Shown: positions 25,742 through 34,242 of the stretch, one piece after another
Layout: every line of letters begins with the position of its first letter
Position numbering within the stretch: the first letter of the stretch is position 1
Source of the DNA: Clostridia bacterium
GTDB taxonomy: Bacteria > Bacillota > Clostridia > Christensenellales > Aristaeellaceae
NCBI GenBank assembly: GCA_017404985.1
Contig: JAFRBK010000033.1
Coordinates: forward strand, 1-64,000
Direction: 5' to 3'
DNA length: 64,000 nt
Program-made: the position numbers and the translations under genes
The notes under the pieces: model-generated
Told to the model about the DNA's origin: nothing
What the model saw: only the letters and a program-made list of their open reading frames with translations
The model's database searches: none

Positions 25742-26023
25742 ATGAGAGAAAAGCAGATCGAACAGACACTGGTCAGAGCCGTCAAACGGCGCGGCGGCCT
25801 CTGCCCCAAATGGGTCAGCCCCGGCCTCGACGGAGTACCCGACCGCATCATCCTTCTTCCCGATGGAAAGGCAGCCTTCGCCGAACTGAAAGCCCCCGGC
25901 GAAAAACCCCGTCCGCTGCAGGCCGCGCGGATTCACAGACTCCGGGCTCTGGGCTTCCGGGTGTACGTGATTGACAATACCGACATGATCGGAGGTGTTC
26001 TGGATGAAATATCAGCCTCATGA
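25742..26023 (+). CDS. VRR-NUC nuclease
   Basis: A 93-residue protein starting MREKQIEQTLVRAVK after GGAAAGGA. The single-domain VRR-NUC fold is clear: Gly-Val-Pro-Asp-Arg-Ile (GVPDRIILL) gives the metal-binding Asp, and AFAELKAPG the Glu-x-Lys catalytic pair. Phage VRR-NUC proteins are homodimeric structure-specific endonucleases, often resolving branched DNA. It overlaps the helicase start by 20 bp, in keeping with a joint role in replication-recombination. Confidence 0.9.
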   Translation: MREKQIEQTLVRAVKRRGGLCPKWVSPGLDGVPDRIILLPDGKAAFAELKAPGEKPRPLQAARIHRLRALGFRVYVIDNTDMIGGVLDEISAS

Positions 26024-27362
26024 GTATCAGAGCTACGCCACCCGGTTCATCCTTGAGCACCCCGTCGCCGCCGTATTCCTTCAGATGGGTTTGGGCAAGA
26101 GCGTGATCACGCTGACCGCGATTCACGATCTGATCTTTGACCGCTTTGAGGTACGCCGTGTTCTGGTGATCGCGCCCCTGCGCGTCGCCCGCGACACATG
26201 GCCCGCGGAGATTGAGAAGTGGGATCACCTGAAAGGGCTGACCTACAGCGTTGCGGTCGGAGACGAACACGCGAGGAACGCCGCCCTGATGCGGGAAGCC
26301 CAGGTGTACATCATCAACCGCGAAAACGTCTCCTGGCTCGTTGAGGACAGCGCGATTCCCTTCGACTATGACATGATCGTCATCGACGAGCTCTCCAGCT
26401 TCAAAAGCTGGCAGGCTAAGAGGTTCAAGAGTCTCCTGAAGGTGCGCCCCCGCGTCAGCCGGATCGTGGGACTCACCGGAACGCCCTCCTCCAACGGCCT
26501 CATGGATCTCTTTGCGGAGTTCCGGGTTCTGGATATGGGACAGCGGCTGGGCCGGTTCATCACCCGGTACCGGGAATCCTTCTTCCGTCCCGACCGAACG
26601 AACGGCATGCAGGTGTACTCCTGGAAGCCGCTGCCCGGCGCGGAGGAGGAGATCTACCGACGCATCGGGGACATCACCATCAGCATGAAAAGCGTCGACT
26701 TTCTGAAGATGCCGGAGTGCCTTATGAACCGCGTCCCCGTGTGCATGGACTTCCTGGAAAAAGATCTGTACGACGAGATGAAGCAGGATCTGGTGATCCA
26801 GATGAAGGACACGCAGATCGACGCCAAGAATGCCGCCGCGCTGTCCGGAAAGCTGTGTCAGATGGCCAACGGCGCGGTGTACACCGATGACGGGAACGCT
26901 GTCCGCATTCACGAGCGGAAGCTGGACGCCCTGGAGGATCTGATTGAGGCAGCCAACGGCCAGCCCCTCCTGATCGCCTACTGGTTCAAGCATGATCTGC
27001 AGCGGATCCGGGAGCGTTTCCCCCAGGCTCGGGAACTGAAGTCCTCCAAAGACATCACGGACTGGAACGCCGGAAGGATCCCGGTCGCCCTGATTCACCC
27101 CGCGTCGGCCGGTCACGGACTGAACCTGCAGGACGGCGGCAACACACTGGTGTGGTTCGGGCTGACCTGGTCGCTGGAACTGTATCAGCAGACAAACGCG
27201 CGGCTCTGGCGCCAGGGACAGCGCGCTGGCACCGTCGTCATTCACCACATCGTGACCGCCGGCACCATCGACGAACAGATACTCAAAGCCCTGGAGAGCA
27301 AAGACAGAACACAGACCGCGCTGATCGACGCGGTGAAGGCGCAGCTGGAGGTGAAATCATGA
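26004..27362 (+). CDS. Phage SNF2-like superfamily 2 helicase
   Basis: A 452-residue protein starting MKYQPHEYQSYATRF behind GGAGG; a GTG nine bases upstream is less likely. The Q-like N-terminus is followed by Walker A MGLGKSVIT (28-36), a DELSSFKS box in place of DEAH, motif III GLTGTPSSNG, and the C-terminal helicase lobe with SAGHGLNLQDGG and TNARLWRQGQ. It is typical of Clostridia phages, where it follows VRR-NUC. It probably translocates on double-stranded DNA during replication or repair. Confidence 0.9.
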   Translation: MKYQPHEYQSYATRFILEHPVAAVFLQMGLGKSVITLTAIHDLIFDRFEVRRVLVIAPLRVARDTWPAEIEKWDHLKGLTYSVAVGDEHARNAALMREAQVYIINRENVSWLVEDSAIPFDYDMIVIDELSSFKSWQAKRFKSLLKVRPRVSRIVGLTGTPSSNGLMDLFAEFRVLDMGQRLGRFITRYRESFFRPDRTNGMQVYSWKPLPGAEEEIYRRIGDITISMKSVDFLKMPECLMNRVPVCMDFLEKDLYDEMKQDLVIQMKDTQIDAKNAAALSGKLCQMANGAVYTDDGNAVRIHERKLDALEDLIEAANGQPLLIAYWFKHDLQRIRERFPQARELKSSKDITDWNAGRIPVALIHPASAGHGLNLQDGGNTLVWFGLTWSLELYQQTNARLWRQGQRAGTVVIHHIVTAGTIDEQILKALESKDRTQTALIDAVKAQLEVKS

Positions 27363-27619
27363 ACGGGATGAAAAACGAAACCCGCGCGCCGGCCATTACC
27401 ACGGAAGGCTGCCAGGCGCTCGCCAACGCCATCGTGGCGCAGGCCGCGAAGGATTACCGGGCGGCTGTCCGGCAGCTGAAAAAGCACCCCGACAGTCAGA
27501 AGGCCACCACGATGAAGCGGGAGTGCGAGCGGTTCTTCCATTCCCGCTGGTACAGCCAGCTGACCGGCGTCGACCCCGACTATATTCTGGACCGTATTCG
27601 AGAGGAGGAAGCGGCATGA
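27359..27619 (+). CDS. Conserved-looking phage protein, 86 residues
   Basis: It starts MNGMKNETRAP with ATGA overlaps at both ends, so it is translated with its neighbours. It is helical and basic, with DYRAAVRQLKKHPD and CERFFHSRWYSQLTGVD, the latter recalling small phage proteins found before the late regulator gene. No enzymatic motif is seen and the function is unknown. Confidence 0.65.
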   Translation: MNGMKNETRAPAITTEGCQALANAIVAQAAKDYRAAVRQLKKHPDSQKATTMKRECERFFHSRWYSQLTGVDPDYILDRIREEEAA

Positions 27620-28086
27620 ACGCAAAAGACTATCTCGGTCAGGCCTACCGGCTTGACCAGCGCATCAACAGTAAACTCCAGCAGATCTCCAGCCTCCGTT
27701 CGCTGACGCAGAGAGTGACCGCGTCCTTCGACGGCGAGGTTGTCAGCCACACCCGGAACGTCACCTCCCTGGAGGACGCGATCATCCGGCTGATGGAAGC
27801 GGAAGAGGAATTGAACCGCCAGATCGACCGGCTGGTGGACATGAAGATCGACATCGCGAAACTGATCGATCAGGTACACAACGAGAACTACCGGCTGATT
27901 CTGGAAAAGCGGTATCTGTGTTTCCTTCCCTGGGATCAGATCGCGGAAGACATGCATTACAGCCGGCGTTGGGTGCTGAACCGGCACGAGAGGGCGCTGG
28001 ACGTGGTGGACCGGCTGCTGACGGAAAGAGAGGAATTGCCGGAAAGCGGCGCGGAATCTCGGAAAACGGCAAAAGTGTGCACCTGA
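27616..28086 (+). CDS. DUF1492/sigma-like phage late regulator
   Basis: A 156-residue protein starting MNAKDYLGQAYRLDQ. A long helical region carries heptad-like spacing (EEELNRQIDRLVDMK). The C-terminal helix-turn-helix reads CFLPWDQIAEDMHYSRRWVLNR, like region 4 of sigma factors. In related phages such proteins activate the late operon. It is the last gene before a non-coding gap with a possible promoter, consistent with a switch to later genes. Confidence 0.82.
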   Translation: MNAKDYLGQAYRLDQRINSKLQQISSLRSLTQRVTASFDGEVVSHTRNVTSLEDAIIRLMEAEEELNRQIDRLVDMKIDIAKLIDQVHNENYRLILEKRYLCFLPWDQIAEDMHYSRRWVLNRHERALDVVDRLLTEREELPESGAESRKTAKVCT

Positions 28087-28218
28087 GTTCACCTGAGTTC
28101 ACTTGTGTACGCATTTGACATTTGATAGAATTATGCTGTCGAAACAGACGATGAAAGCCTTCACGGACCGCGCGCCCGTGGGGGCTTTTCCTATTTCAGA
28201 ACAAAGGAGCGGATCCGG

Positions 28219-29010
28219 ATGCTGTTTACTTCGGAACAGGTGTCCCACGGACACCCGGACAAAATCTGCGATCAGATCTCGGACGCGGTCGTCACGGACT
28301 GCCTGCGGCACGACCGTAACAGCCGTGTGGCTGTGGAAGCCCTGATCAAGGACAACCACGTTACGGTCGCGGGCGAGATCACCGGCAAGCATGAGCCTGA
28401 CGTCAAAGACCTGGTCGCGTCCGTCCTGTTCACGGCGGAGCCCCAGATCTACCGGGACTTCGACTTGACCGTACAGATTACGAAGCAGTCCCCGGACATC
28501 GCGCTTGGCGTGGACAAAAAAGGTGCCGGCGACCAGGGCATGATGTTCGGGTACGCGACGAACGAAACCGCGAAGATGCTGCCGCTGCCTTTCGTACTGG
28601 CGACCGAGGCAATCTCCCGGCTGAAGGACCGGGATCACACGGCTCTGCTGCCGGACGCGAAAGCCCAGGTCACCTATGACTACGGGAAAAAGCGCATCGA
28701 CACCTTTCTGATCAGCACACAGCATAAGGAGGACGTCGATCCCAAAGACGTGCGTTATCTGTGTCAGCGGATCATGCGTCAGGTCGCGGAAGCGTACAGC
28801 CTGAATAAAGATTTCCGTGTGCTGGTAAACCCAACCGGCAGATTTGTAACCGGTGGCAGCTTCGCCGACACCGGCGTCACCGGCAGAAAAATCATCTGCG
28901 ACACCTACGGCAGCGTGTGCCGTCACGGCGGTGGGGCGTTCTCCGGGAAGGATCCGACGAAGGTCGACCGCTCCGGCGCGTACATGGCCCGGAAGGTCGC
29001 CAAGGATATG
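28219..29010 (+). pseudogene. Phage-borne S-adenosylmethionine synthetase, truncated
   Basis: About 264 residues match MetK: MLFTSEQVSHGHPDKICDQ with the catalytic His, GAGDQGMMFGYATNET for the ATP-binding loop, and GGSFADTGVTGRKIICDTYG. Homology stops after GAYMARKVAKD, where the C-terminal third should follow, and unrelated IS-associated DNA begins near 29010. The frame stays open to 29745 only by chance. Phage MetK may supply SAM for DNA methylation; this copy is probably inactive. Confidence 0.85.
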
Positions 29011-29160
29011 GAGTTTCGTGTTTTCCTGGCGAAGAGATTCCAAAACGGAAGTGATCGGGACGACATTGTGCGCAGTCTGCTGTTTACGGCCAGCATTTCG
29101 GCTTTCCTTCAATGTCATGCCCGATTCCCTCCATGTACAACGATGCAGAATGAATTCCTG

Positions 29161-29562
29161 TCAGCCTTGCTGCCGACTGTTCCGGAATGCGGTCCTTCTG
29201 CTGAGGATCTTCTCCAGCGCGTCTACGGTTGCCTTTTCTTCCCGTTCCATCGCACGAAGCATGGTTTCGAGTTCGGTAATCCTTTCGGCCTGCGCCTGCA
29301 GGCGCTGCTCGTAGGACTCCTTCATCTGCCGCATTTCCTGCTGCAGTTTGCTCTCGTCCTGTGCCTGCGGGGAAGAATCCTCCCGCTGTTTCCTGGGTCT
29401 CCCGGGCTTTCCGTTGGTCGGGATCATGTTGCCGTTTTCATCCATTTTCCCGATCAGTTTCCGGCGCTCTCTCTTCTTCTTGGCCTCCTTGTCCCAGTAG
29501 CTTTCACTGGAATAAACGTACACGATTCCGGTCCGGGGATCCCTGCAATGAACCTCTCCCAT
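29161..29562 (-). CDS. IS-associated coiled-coil protein
   Basis: A 133-residue protein starting MGEVHCRDPRTGIVYVYSS. The N-terminal half (ESYWDKEAKKKRERRKLIGK) is a short beta-rich, basic domain seen in small proteins accompanying transposases in Clostridia. A GRPRKQRED linker follows, then a long coiled coil (KESYEQRLQAQAERI). The neighbours are IS66 accessory genes and a broken metK. It is probably part of a mobile element, but the exact family is not certain. Confidence 0.5.
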   Translation of the reverse strand: MGEVHCRDPRTGIVYVYSSESYWDKEAKKKRERRKLIGKMDENGNMIPTNGKPGRPRKQREDSSPQAQDESKLQQEMRQMKESYEQRLQAQAERITELETMLRAMEREEKATVDALEKILSRRTAFRNSRQQG

Positions 29563-29667
29563 CTCTGTCGCCTCCTCTTCATGGGATCGTATTCATTGTA
29601 TCATAAAATTAGTCCCCTGTCAACGATAAACGATTACATTTATGTTAAATTATTTCATCCCTCAAAG

Positions 29668-29698
29668 AACAGCAGTGTTCCTTGTAAACACTGCTGTT
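29668..29698. terminator. Perfect 12-bp hairpin in IS66 3' region
   Basis: AACAGCAGTGTT (29668-29679) pairs exactly with AACACTGCTGTT (29687-29698) around a 7-base loop. It lies between convergent ends and has no long T run, so it could be a weak terminator or an element-internal structure. Confidence 0.5.
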
Positions 29699-29788
29699 TC
29701 GGCCCATGTGCTGTCGTTTTTTCTGCTTCTTCCCATCCGAGATGAAGGGACGACTGTATTGTCTGTTTATCCGGAAATACAATCCCAA

Positions 29789-30148
29789 TTACGCGGCCGC
29801 GTTCCCATGCGGCGAACGACTCGGAATCGTGCTGACCAGGGAGAAACCATCCATGAGGCGGTTAAATTCGTCCTGTGTCAGCGACTTGGCCTCAGAACTG
29901 TTCCTCGGCCACTGGAAATGCCCGTAACTGAGTTTTTTCGTGATCAGAACATACCCCGTACTATCCCATACCAATCCTTTTACTGTCTTCCGATCGTTCC
30001 CACAGAACAGAAAAAGAGTTTCTTCTTCCAGCGGATTCTTACCGAACTTCAGCCGAACCAGGGCCGCGAGTCCCTGGATTCCGTTCCGGAGGTCAGTCCT
30101 GCCTGTAACAAGGTAGATTTTCTTGAAATGGAGCTGATTCTTAAGCAT
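29789..30148 (-). CDS. tnpB: IS66 Orf2 (TnpB) protein
   Basis: A 119-residue protein, FKKIYLVTGRTDLRNGIQGL, then LFLFCGNDRKTVKGLVWD and SYGHFQWPR, matching the canonical IS66 Orf2 family almost motif for motif. It is one of two small proteins needed with the large transposase for IS66 movement. The start overlaps the end of the Orf1 gene by 8 bp, as usual. The C-terminal tail (STIPSRSPHGNAAA) is atypical and may be changed by the deletion that removed the transposase gene. Confidence 0.9.
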   Translation of the reverse strand: MLKNQLHFKKIYLVTGRTDLRNGIQGLAALVRLKFGKNPLEEETLFLFCGNDRKTVKGLVWDSTGYVLITKKLSYGHFQWPRNSSEAKSLTQDEFNRLMDGFSLVSTIPSRSPHGNAAA

Positions 30149-30590
30149 ACTTCAGCACCTCCACAACCTTCTGGAGAAGTTGCACTGACGTATGCTCATA
30201 TACGCCGATCACGAATTCCCTGCATCCAATGATCGCATCCGGCTTGATCAGGTGAGGCTCCTCCTGGCTGTACCGGATTTGTTTGGCCTGACTTGTGTTC
30301 CGGACTCCCGATGCCTTTTTATTTGTACTCACCGACTTTGATTCTTTTCCGGAGTCTTCTGCTGCTTCCGGTATTATTTCCACAAAGCAGCGTTCTTCTC
30401 TGGCAGCAGCGATTTCTTTTTCTGCTTCCTCCTCCCGCCAAATCTGATTGCGCCACCGGCTAAGACTTGCAGCGCACACGCTGTGCTCCTTGCACCAGTC
30501 CTGCTGCGCCTGTCCGCTGGCATCGCACTGCTGGATCAGATTTCTCCAATATTCCTTTCTCTCCAGATGTACCATTTCATTCTTATTCAT
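30141..30590 (-). CDS. tnpA: IS66 Orf1 (TnpA) protein
   Basis: A protein of about 149 residues starting MNKNEMVHLERKEYW behind AGGAGG. The helix-turn-helix (SGQAQQDWCKEHSVCAASLS, then RWRNQIW) is the typical DNA-binding N-terminus of IS66 accessory protein 1. A variable charged middle and a VIGVYEHTSVQLLQKVVEVL C-terminus complete it. It overlaps tnpB. A start 11 codons upstream is possible, but the ribosome site favours this one. Confidence 0.85.
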   Translation of the reverse strand: MNKNEMVHLERKEYWRNLIQQCDASGQAQQDWCKEHSVCAASLSRWRNQIWREEEAEKEIAAAREERCFVEIIPEAAEDSGKESKSVSTNKKASGVRNTSQAKQIRYSQEEPHLIKPDAIIGCREFVIGVYEHTSVQLLQKVVEVLKYA

Positions 30591-30674
30591 GAAAACCGCC
30601 TCCTGCTTCTTGGTTTGCTCCAATTGTAGCAGGAGGCTTCAACTGGCTCCATAGACGAAATTAACACCGCTTAC

Positions 30675-30790
30675 CCAGATTCGACAGGTTTTGTCTGATT
30701 TTTCTTCGTTTTTTCCATCTTTTTCAGACTTTTTTTCAAAAACTGACTGTCAACTGACTGTCAAAAAAACTGCTATACCCGTTGAAATAT
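30675..30790. repeat. Second integrase-associated flank with a different tandem 11-mer
   Basis: It is nearly identical to 2669-2790 except for the central word. Here CTGACTGTCAA stands in tandem at 30743-30753 and 30754-30764, where element 1 has ATGCCCCTCAA twice. CTATACCC and TTGAAA follow in both. The shared layout with an exchanged word suggests a site that is specific to each element. Confidence 0.7.
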
Positions 30791-30804
30791 GAAACGCTGA
30801 GCGG

Positions 30805-30847
30805 CGAAAAAAAAGTGGATTGACATCATTAGCGATGCCAATCCACC
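30805..30847 (-). terminator. Terminator after integrase 2
   Basis: GTGGATTG (30815-30822) pairs with CAATCCAC (30839-30846). On the minus strand a run of T follows. It corresponds to the terminator of integrase 1. Confidence 0.75.
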
Positions 30848-30850
30848 TTT

Positions 30851-32065
30851 TCAATCTAAGTCCAATGCCTCTACTGCCGACTCCTTCAGGGAATCAATGA
30901 CGTGAACGTATATTCTGTACGTGATCTCAGTCGAACTGTGACCAAGCAGCTCGGAGATGATCTTGATGTCTACGCCCTTCTCAAACAGTCGAGTCGCATA
31001 AGTATGACGGAGCGCATGAACCCCGACTTTTCTGATACCTACCGCAGCGCACATGTTTTCCAGAGTCTGTTCCAGCGTTCTGGGCAGGACAGCTGTACCT
31101 TTATTCGTATGAATTATGAATCCATCAGGTTTGTAGCCAGGTGCAGTCTTCAAATCCTCTAGCGCAGCCAGTGCCGCCTTATTCAGGGGAATAATCCGTT
31201 TGCTTTTCTCTGTTTTAGGCTTCTCCTGCAAAATCAGCTTATACTTTTTGCCTTTTCCACTCCGGTTCTTCACCCGGATAAGATTCTTTGAGACGCTAAT
31301 AGTATTCTTTTTCCAGTTGACATCAGACCACTGGAGTGCCAAAGCTTCTCCTAATCGAAGGCCTGTATTCAGGATCAGCTCCATCGCCCCACCATTCGGG
31401 TATCTTCTGTTCTGCGGTGCGATTTTCCATCGCGAATACAGAATAGAACGCAGCTTTTCAGTTTCCTCCCGGCTAAGGGCTTTATCCTTTTCTCCGGTAA
31501 TGCTCTCACCCGAATTACAACAATCCAGTTCGATTGTACTGCTAGGCTTCGGTGCTTTCATCATAGCCATCGGATTGCTTGGTATTGCCTTCTTATGAAC
31601 TGAATACTTCAGAAATTCATTCAGGGCATTATAGGCTTTTTTCGCTGTTGATACTGACAATCCGTCTTTTTCCAGAATCTCTGAGATCAGATCCGACTGA
31701 ATCATTGAATCCGCAAGCTCTGTTAAATAGTACCACCCGATTCTTGGAATAATCTGGCATTTGATTATAGATTCGAGGCGATCATACGCTGAAGGCTTCA
31801 GATCAGGCTTTTTGCACGTCTCTGCCCATGCCATAATACCGTCTTCCAGTCGCACTTTATGGGTTTCTGCATAGTTCTGCTCATGACGCAGCCGCCAATC
31901 AGTCATCTTCTGTATTACATCGCTCTTCTTCCCGTCTTTGCCTGAATAGAAGGTGACCCTGTTCGGAGACCCATCTGGTTTCATGCCATAACGGATACAT
32001 CCGACATATTCATTTCGTTTGGCATTAAAATAAACTGTTCCTTCTCTATTTGTCCGTCTGGACAT
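30851..32065 (-). CDS. Tyrosine-type site-specific integrase (element 2)
   Basis: A protein of about 404 residues starting MSRRTNREGTVYF behind GGTGGGAAGG. It has the same domains and catalytic set as integrase 1: the first Arg in NTGLRLGEALALQW, HALRHTYATRLFE, LLGHSS and the Tyr in TYRIYVHV. Most differences are conservative, and a variable patch lies near the middle (SSTIELDCCNSGESITG). No tRNA gene adjoins it, so its target differs or its attachment site was disrupted by the IS66 insertion. It may serve the truncated prophage to its left or a separate element. Confidence 0.93.
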   Translation of the reverse strand: MSRRTNREGTVYFNAKRNEYVGCIRYGMKPDGSPNRVTFYSGKDGKKSDVIQKMTDWRLRHEQNYAETHKVRLEDGIMAWAETCKKPDLKPSAYDRLESIIKCQIIPRIGWYYLTELADSMIQSDLISEILEKDGLSVSTAKKAYNALNEFLKYSVHKKAIPSNPMAMMKAPKPSSTIELDCCNSGESITGEKDKALSREETEKLRSILYSRWKIAPQNRRYPNGGAMELILNTGLRLGEALALQWSDVNWKKNTISVSKNLIRVKNRSGKGKKYKLILQEKPKTEKSKRIIPLNKAALAALEDLKTAPGYKPDGFIIHTNKGTAVLPRTLEQTLENMCAAVGIRKVGVHALRHTYATRLFEKGVDIKIISELLGHSSTEITYRIYVHVIDSLKESAVEALDLD

Positions 32066-32096
32066 TACCTTCCCACCTTCTCTATAAAATAATAAA

Positions 32097-32124
32097 GCCT
32101 GACGCATTTGCTTTTACGTCAGGC
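32097..32124. terminator. Hairpin upstream of integrase 2
   Basis: GCCTGACG (32097-32104) pairs with CGTCAGGC (32117-32124). On the minus strand an AT-rich stretch follows, so it probably ends the transcript entering from the right. Confidence 0.6.
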
Positions 32125-32155
32125 AAAGGATTATATTCTGTTATTCTTTCTTTTC

Positions 32156-32330
32156 TTATTGCTTTCTCTTTCCAGTCAGGCTCTGCAACCATTCTGATAT
32201 TTTGTCTTCTACTATGTCAAATGAAGACATCAGTATTCCGGAAGATCTTCCATCCTGCAGCAAAGAGATTTGCTCATACGAAACAGGGTAATTGAAGCAG
32301 TCTTCTGATCTGGCGAATTGATAACAACAT
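32156..32330 (-). pseudogene. C-terminal fragment of an unidentified gene
   Basis: A minus-strand frame ending at 32156 encodes CFNYPVSYEQISLLQDGRSS, then FDIVEDKISEWLQSLTGKRK. This looks like genuine protein rather than random sequence, but no start codon is positioned sensibly and no family is recognised. It may be the tail of an element gene broken when the region was rearranged. Confidence 0.3.
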
Positions 32331-32368
32331 AGAAAAATGAAAGAGCGGGTAATGAAAAGCTCCTGAAT

Positions 32369-32397
32369 TGACGGGACAGACAGTGTATGATATGATA
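32369..32397 (+). promoter_or_regulatory. Promoter of the ABC exporter operon
   Basis: TTGACG (32369-32374) and TATGAT (32392-32397) are 17 bp apart and point at the exporter genes. About 215 bp of leader lie between this promoter and the first permease. Confidence 0.75.
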
Positions 32398-32428
32398 AAC
32401 AGACGATGAAGAAAGGGGGGCGGCTTCC

Positions 32429-32533
32429 ATGAAGCAGATGAGGTATCTTGTCCGCGTTGCGCGCTGTTTCGCGTATGATTTTGCTCTTGATGGGATAAGT
32501 CTGCCCTTTTTGGATTCCGTCAAGGCACTCTGA
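32429..32533 (+). CDS. Putative 34-residue leader peptide of the ABC operon
   Basis: A short frame, MKQMRYLVRVARCFAYDFAL onward, follows GGGGGG by 8 bp and stops 24 bp before a terminator hairpin. Its position between promoter and terminator is that of a leader peptide whose translation controls readthrough. It contains several Arg, Leu and aromatic residues but no run of one amino acid. Confidence 0.4.
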   Translation: MKQMRYLVRVARCFAYDFALDGISLPFLDSVKAL

Positions 32534-32556
32534 TCTGATTTCATTGTGAATTTGCC

Positions 32557-32585
32557 GGCGGTCCGATAAGGGCCGCCGTTTTTGT
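32557..32585 (+). terminator. Terminator or attenuator before the ABC exporter genes
   Basis: GGCGGTCC (32557-32564) pairs with GGGCCGCC (32570-32577), followed by TTTTTG. It stands only 30 bp before the first permease start, so regulated readthrough is likely. Confidence 0.7.
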
Positions 32586-32614
32586 GTGCCTGAAAAAAGA
32601 AAGGATGATTCGTT

Positions 32615-33394
32615 ATGAAGCATTTCATGGCCTGGCGTGCGACTGCGCGCATGTGCCTGAAGGAAAAAAGTTATTTCGGTCTTGCCAACATCATCGCTCA
32701 GTATCTGCTGCGGGCTGCAGGGCTGGGCGCGCTGCTGATGATCTGGCGCTCGCTGTTCATGCAGGGTGCAGATATGCAGGGTCTGTCTCTCAATCAGGTT
32801 TATGTATATACGATTCTCTCTACAGTGCTCGCACCGCTGCTGGACGTGCGGACGCCGGCCTCCGGCTGGTTGCATGACGGTTCGGTACTGAAGCTGTATC
32901 TGCGGCCCAGGAGCCTGTTTGCCCAACTGGCAGCCCACACCGTGGGCGGCTGGGTGCTGCCGCTTGCAATTCTGTCGTTTCCGGTCATGGGGATCGCGTT
33001 GCTCTGCGGCGTGGATCTTCGTCCGGCTAGCCTGTGGTTTCTCCCTTCTCTGGTGCTGACTGTTTCGCTGGGGTTCGCAGTGGATTATCTTTTCGCCTGC
33101 CTGCTGATCCGCCTGAATAACCTGGAATGGGTTGTGCACGATATGCGTCAGTCGCTGACAGCGCTGTTCACCGGTTCTGTCATTCCCTTTGCCGCGCTGC
33201 CATGGGGGCTCGGGCGTTTTCTGGCGCTCACACCGCTGGGTTCCCTGGCCGGCGGGCCATTATCCATCTATGCCGGGCTTGCAGAACCGATGCCCGTTCT
33301 GGCGGCGCAGCTGTTCTGGAACGTGGTGCTCTGGCCGCTGGCGCTGTGGCGTTTTGCTTCGATGCGGGAAAGGATGGTGTCCTATGGCGGATAA
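32615..33394 (+). CDS. ABC-2 family exporter permease, subunit 1
   Basis: A 259-residue membrane protein starting MKHFMAWRATARMCL. About six hydrophobic segments are visible, beginning LGALLMIWRSLFM and ending VVLWPLALWRF. The layout fits ABC-2-type permeases of the viologen/daunorubicin-exporter kind, in which two dissimilar permeases pair with one ATPase. It overlaps the second permease by 11 bp. Substrate unknown; such systems export drugs, lipids or peptides. Confidence 0.8.
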   Translation: MKHFMAWRATARMCLKEKSYFGLANIIAQYLLRAAGLGALLMIWRSLFMQGADMQGLSLNQVYVYTILSTVLAPLLDVRTPASGWLHDGSVLKLYLRPRSLFAQLAAHTVGGWVLPLAILSFPVMGIALLCGVDLRPASLWFLPSLVLTVSLGFAVDYLFACLLIRLNNLEWVVHDMRQSLTALFTGSVIPFAALPWGLGRFLALTPLGSLAGGPLSIYAGLAEPMPVLAAQLFWNVVLWPLALWRFASMRERMVSYGG

Positions 33395-34226
33395 GATTCA
33401 ATCGGTCCTGCGGCTGCTCAGGCTGTATGCACGCATGGATCTGAACTGGGTACTGCAGGACTTTAAGGCCGCCCTGATCGTGGTCTGTGCGGAGATCATT
33501 AATAATCTGACTGCCGTATCCGGCATACTGCTGCTGGCCGTGCGTTTCGGCGGCGCGGGCGGGCTGAACACGGATGAAATCCTGCTGATGCTCGGCTTTT
33601 TCGAGTTTGCGGACGGGCTGTGCTATATGCTGTTCGGCGGCTTCAACGTGCTTCATATCAGCCGCAGGATCGGCCGCGGCCAGGTGGACCATATGCTGAT
33701 CCAACCCCGTCCGCTGATTGTGCAGCTGCTCACCGAAGGGTTCATGCCGGTTTCCGGCAGCGGCGGTTTCCTGATCGGAATCCTGCTGACAATGCTGGCC
33801 TGGACCCGGCTGCATCTGGAAGTGACGCTCCTTCGTCTGTCTCTTCTCCTGCTGTATACGCTTTGTCATACGCTGTTAACACTGGGGCAGAGTTTCCTTT
33901 TCGGATCAGCTGCTTTCCGGACTCCAGTCGCCAGTGAGGAACTGTCCTCCCTGATTCTGGACCTGAACAGTCAGCTGGGCCGTTTTCCGCTGTTCGGCCT
34001 GCCCCGCTGGCTGATAGGCCTGTTGTGTACGGTGCTGCCTGTAGGCCTGCTGGCTTATCTGCCGTCACTGGCGCTGCTGGGCAGGCTGACCGGGATTGTG
34101 CTGGCACTTCCAGTGTGTATCGCCGCTGCGTTCGCACTGGCTTCGGCATGCTGCTTCCGCGCGGGTATGCGGCACTATCTGCAATACAGCTGCAATCGCT
34201 ATAAAGGCATGGGCCATCGAAGCTAA
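33384..34226 (+). CDS. ABC-2 family exporter permease, subunit 2
   Basis: A 280-residue protein starting MADKIQSVLRLLRLY within the end of the first permease gene, so translation is coupled. It has six or so membrane segments, including LIVVCAEIINNLTAVSGILLL and a long C-terminal pair (LLGRLTGIVLALPVCIAAAF). A cytoplasmic loop with SRRIGRGQVDHMLIQPRP resembles the coupling region of this permease family. It should form the heterodimeric channel with subunit 1. Confidence 0.8.
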   Translation: MADKIQSVLRLLRLYARMDLNWVLQDFKAALIVVCAEIINNLTAVSGILLLAVRFGGAGGLNTDEILLMLGFFEFADGLCYMLFGGFNVLHISRRIGRGQVDHMLIQPRPLIVQLLTEGFMPVSGSGGFLIGILLTMLAWTRLHLEVTLLRLSLLLLYTLCHTLLTLGQSFLFGSAAFRTPVASEELSSLILDLNSQLGRFPLFGLPRWLIGLLCTVLPVGLLAYLPSLALLGRLTGIVLALPVCIAAAFALASACCFRAGMRHYLQYSCNRYKGMGHRS

Positions 34227-34242
34227 AAAGGGGGAAAAACGA

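Larger units (their letters stand above)
29011..30674 (-). mobile_element. IS66-type element, incomplete
   Basis: Two accessory genes of the IS66 family are present, and the right end carries the family's GTAAGCGG terminus (inverse CCGCTTAC at 30667-30674), directly against the integrase 2 flank. The large IS66 transposase (TnpC) is missing. The left boundary is taken from where MetK homology ends and is approximate. Confidence 0.5.

Noticed and set aside
28219..29745. A single 508-residue MetK fusion protein
   Set aside because: MetK homology stops near 29010. The rest is read antisense to an IS-associated gene, so the extension is accidental.
32156..33139. A 327-residue minus-strand gene
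   Set aside because: Most of it is antisense to the ABC permease. Only the last 55 or so codons look protein-like, and they are listed as a fragment.
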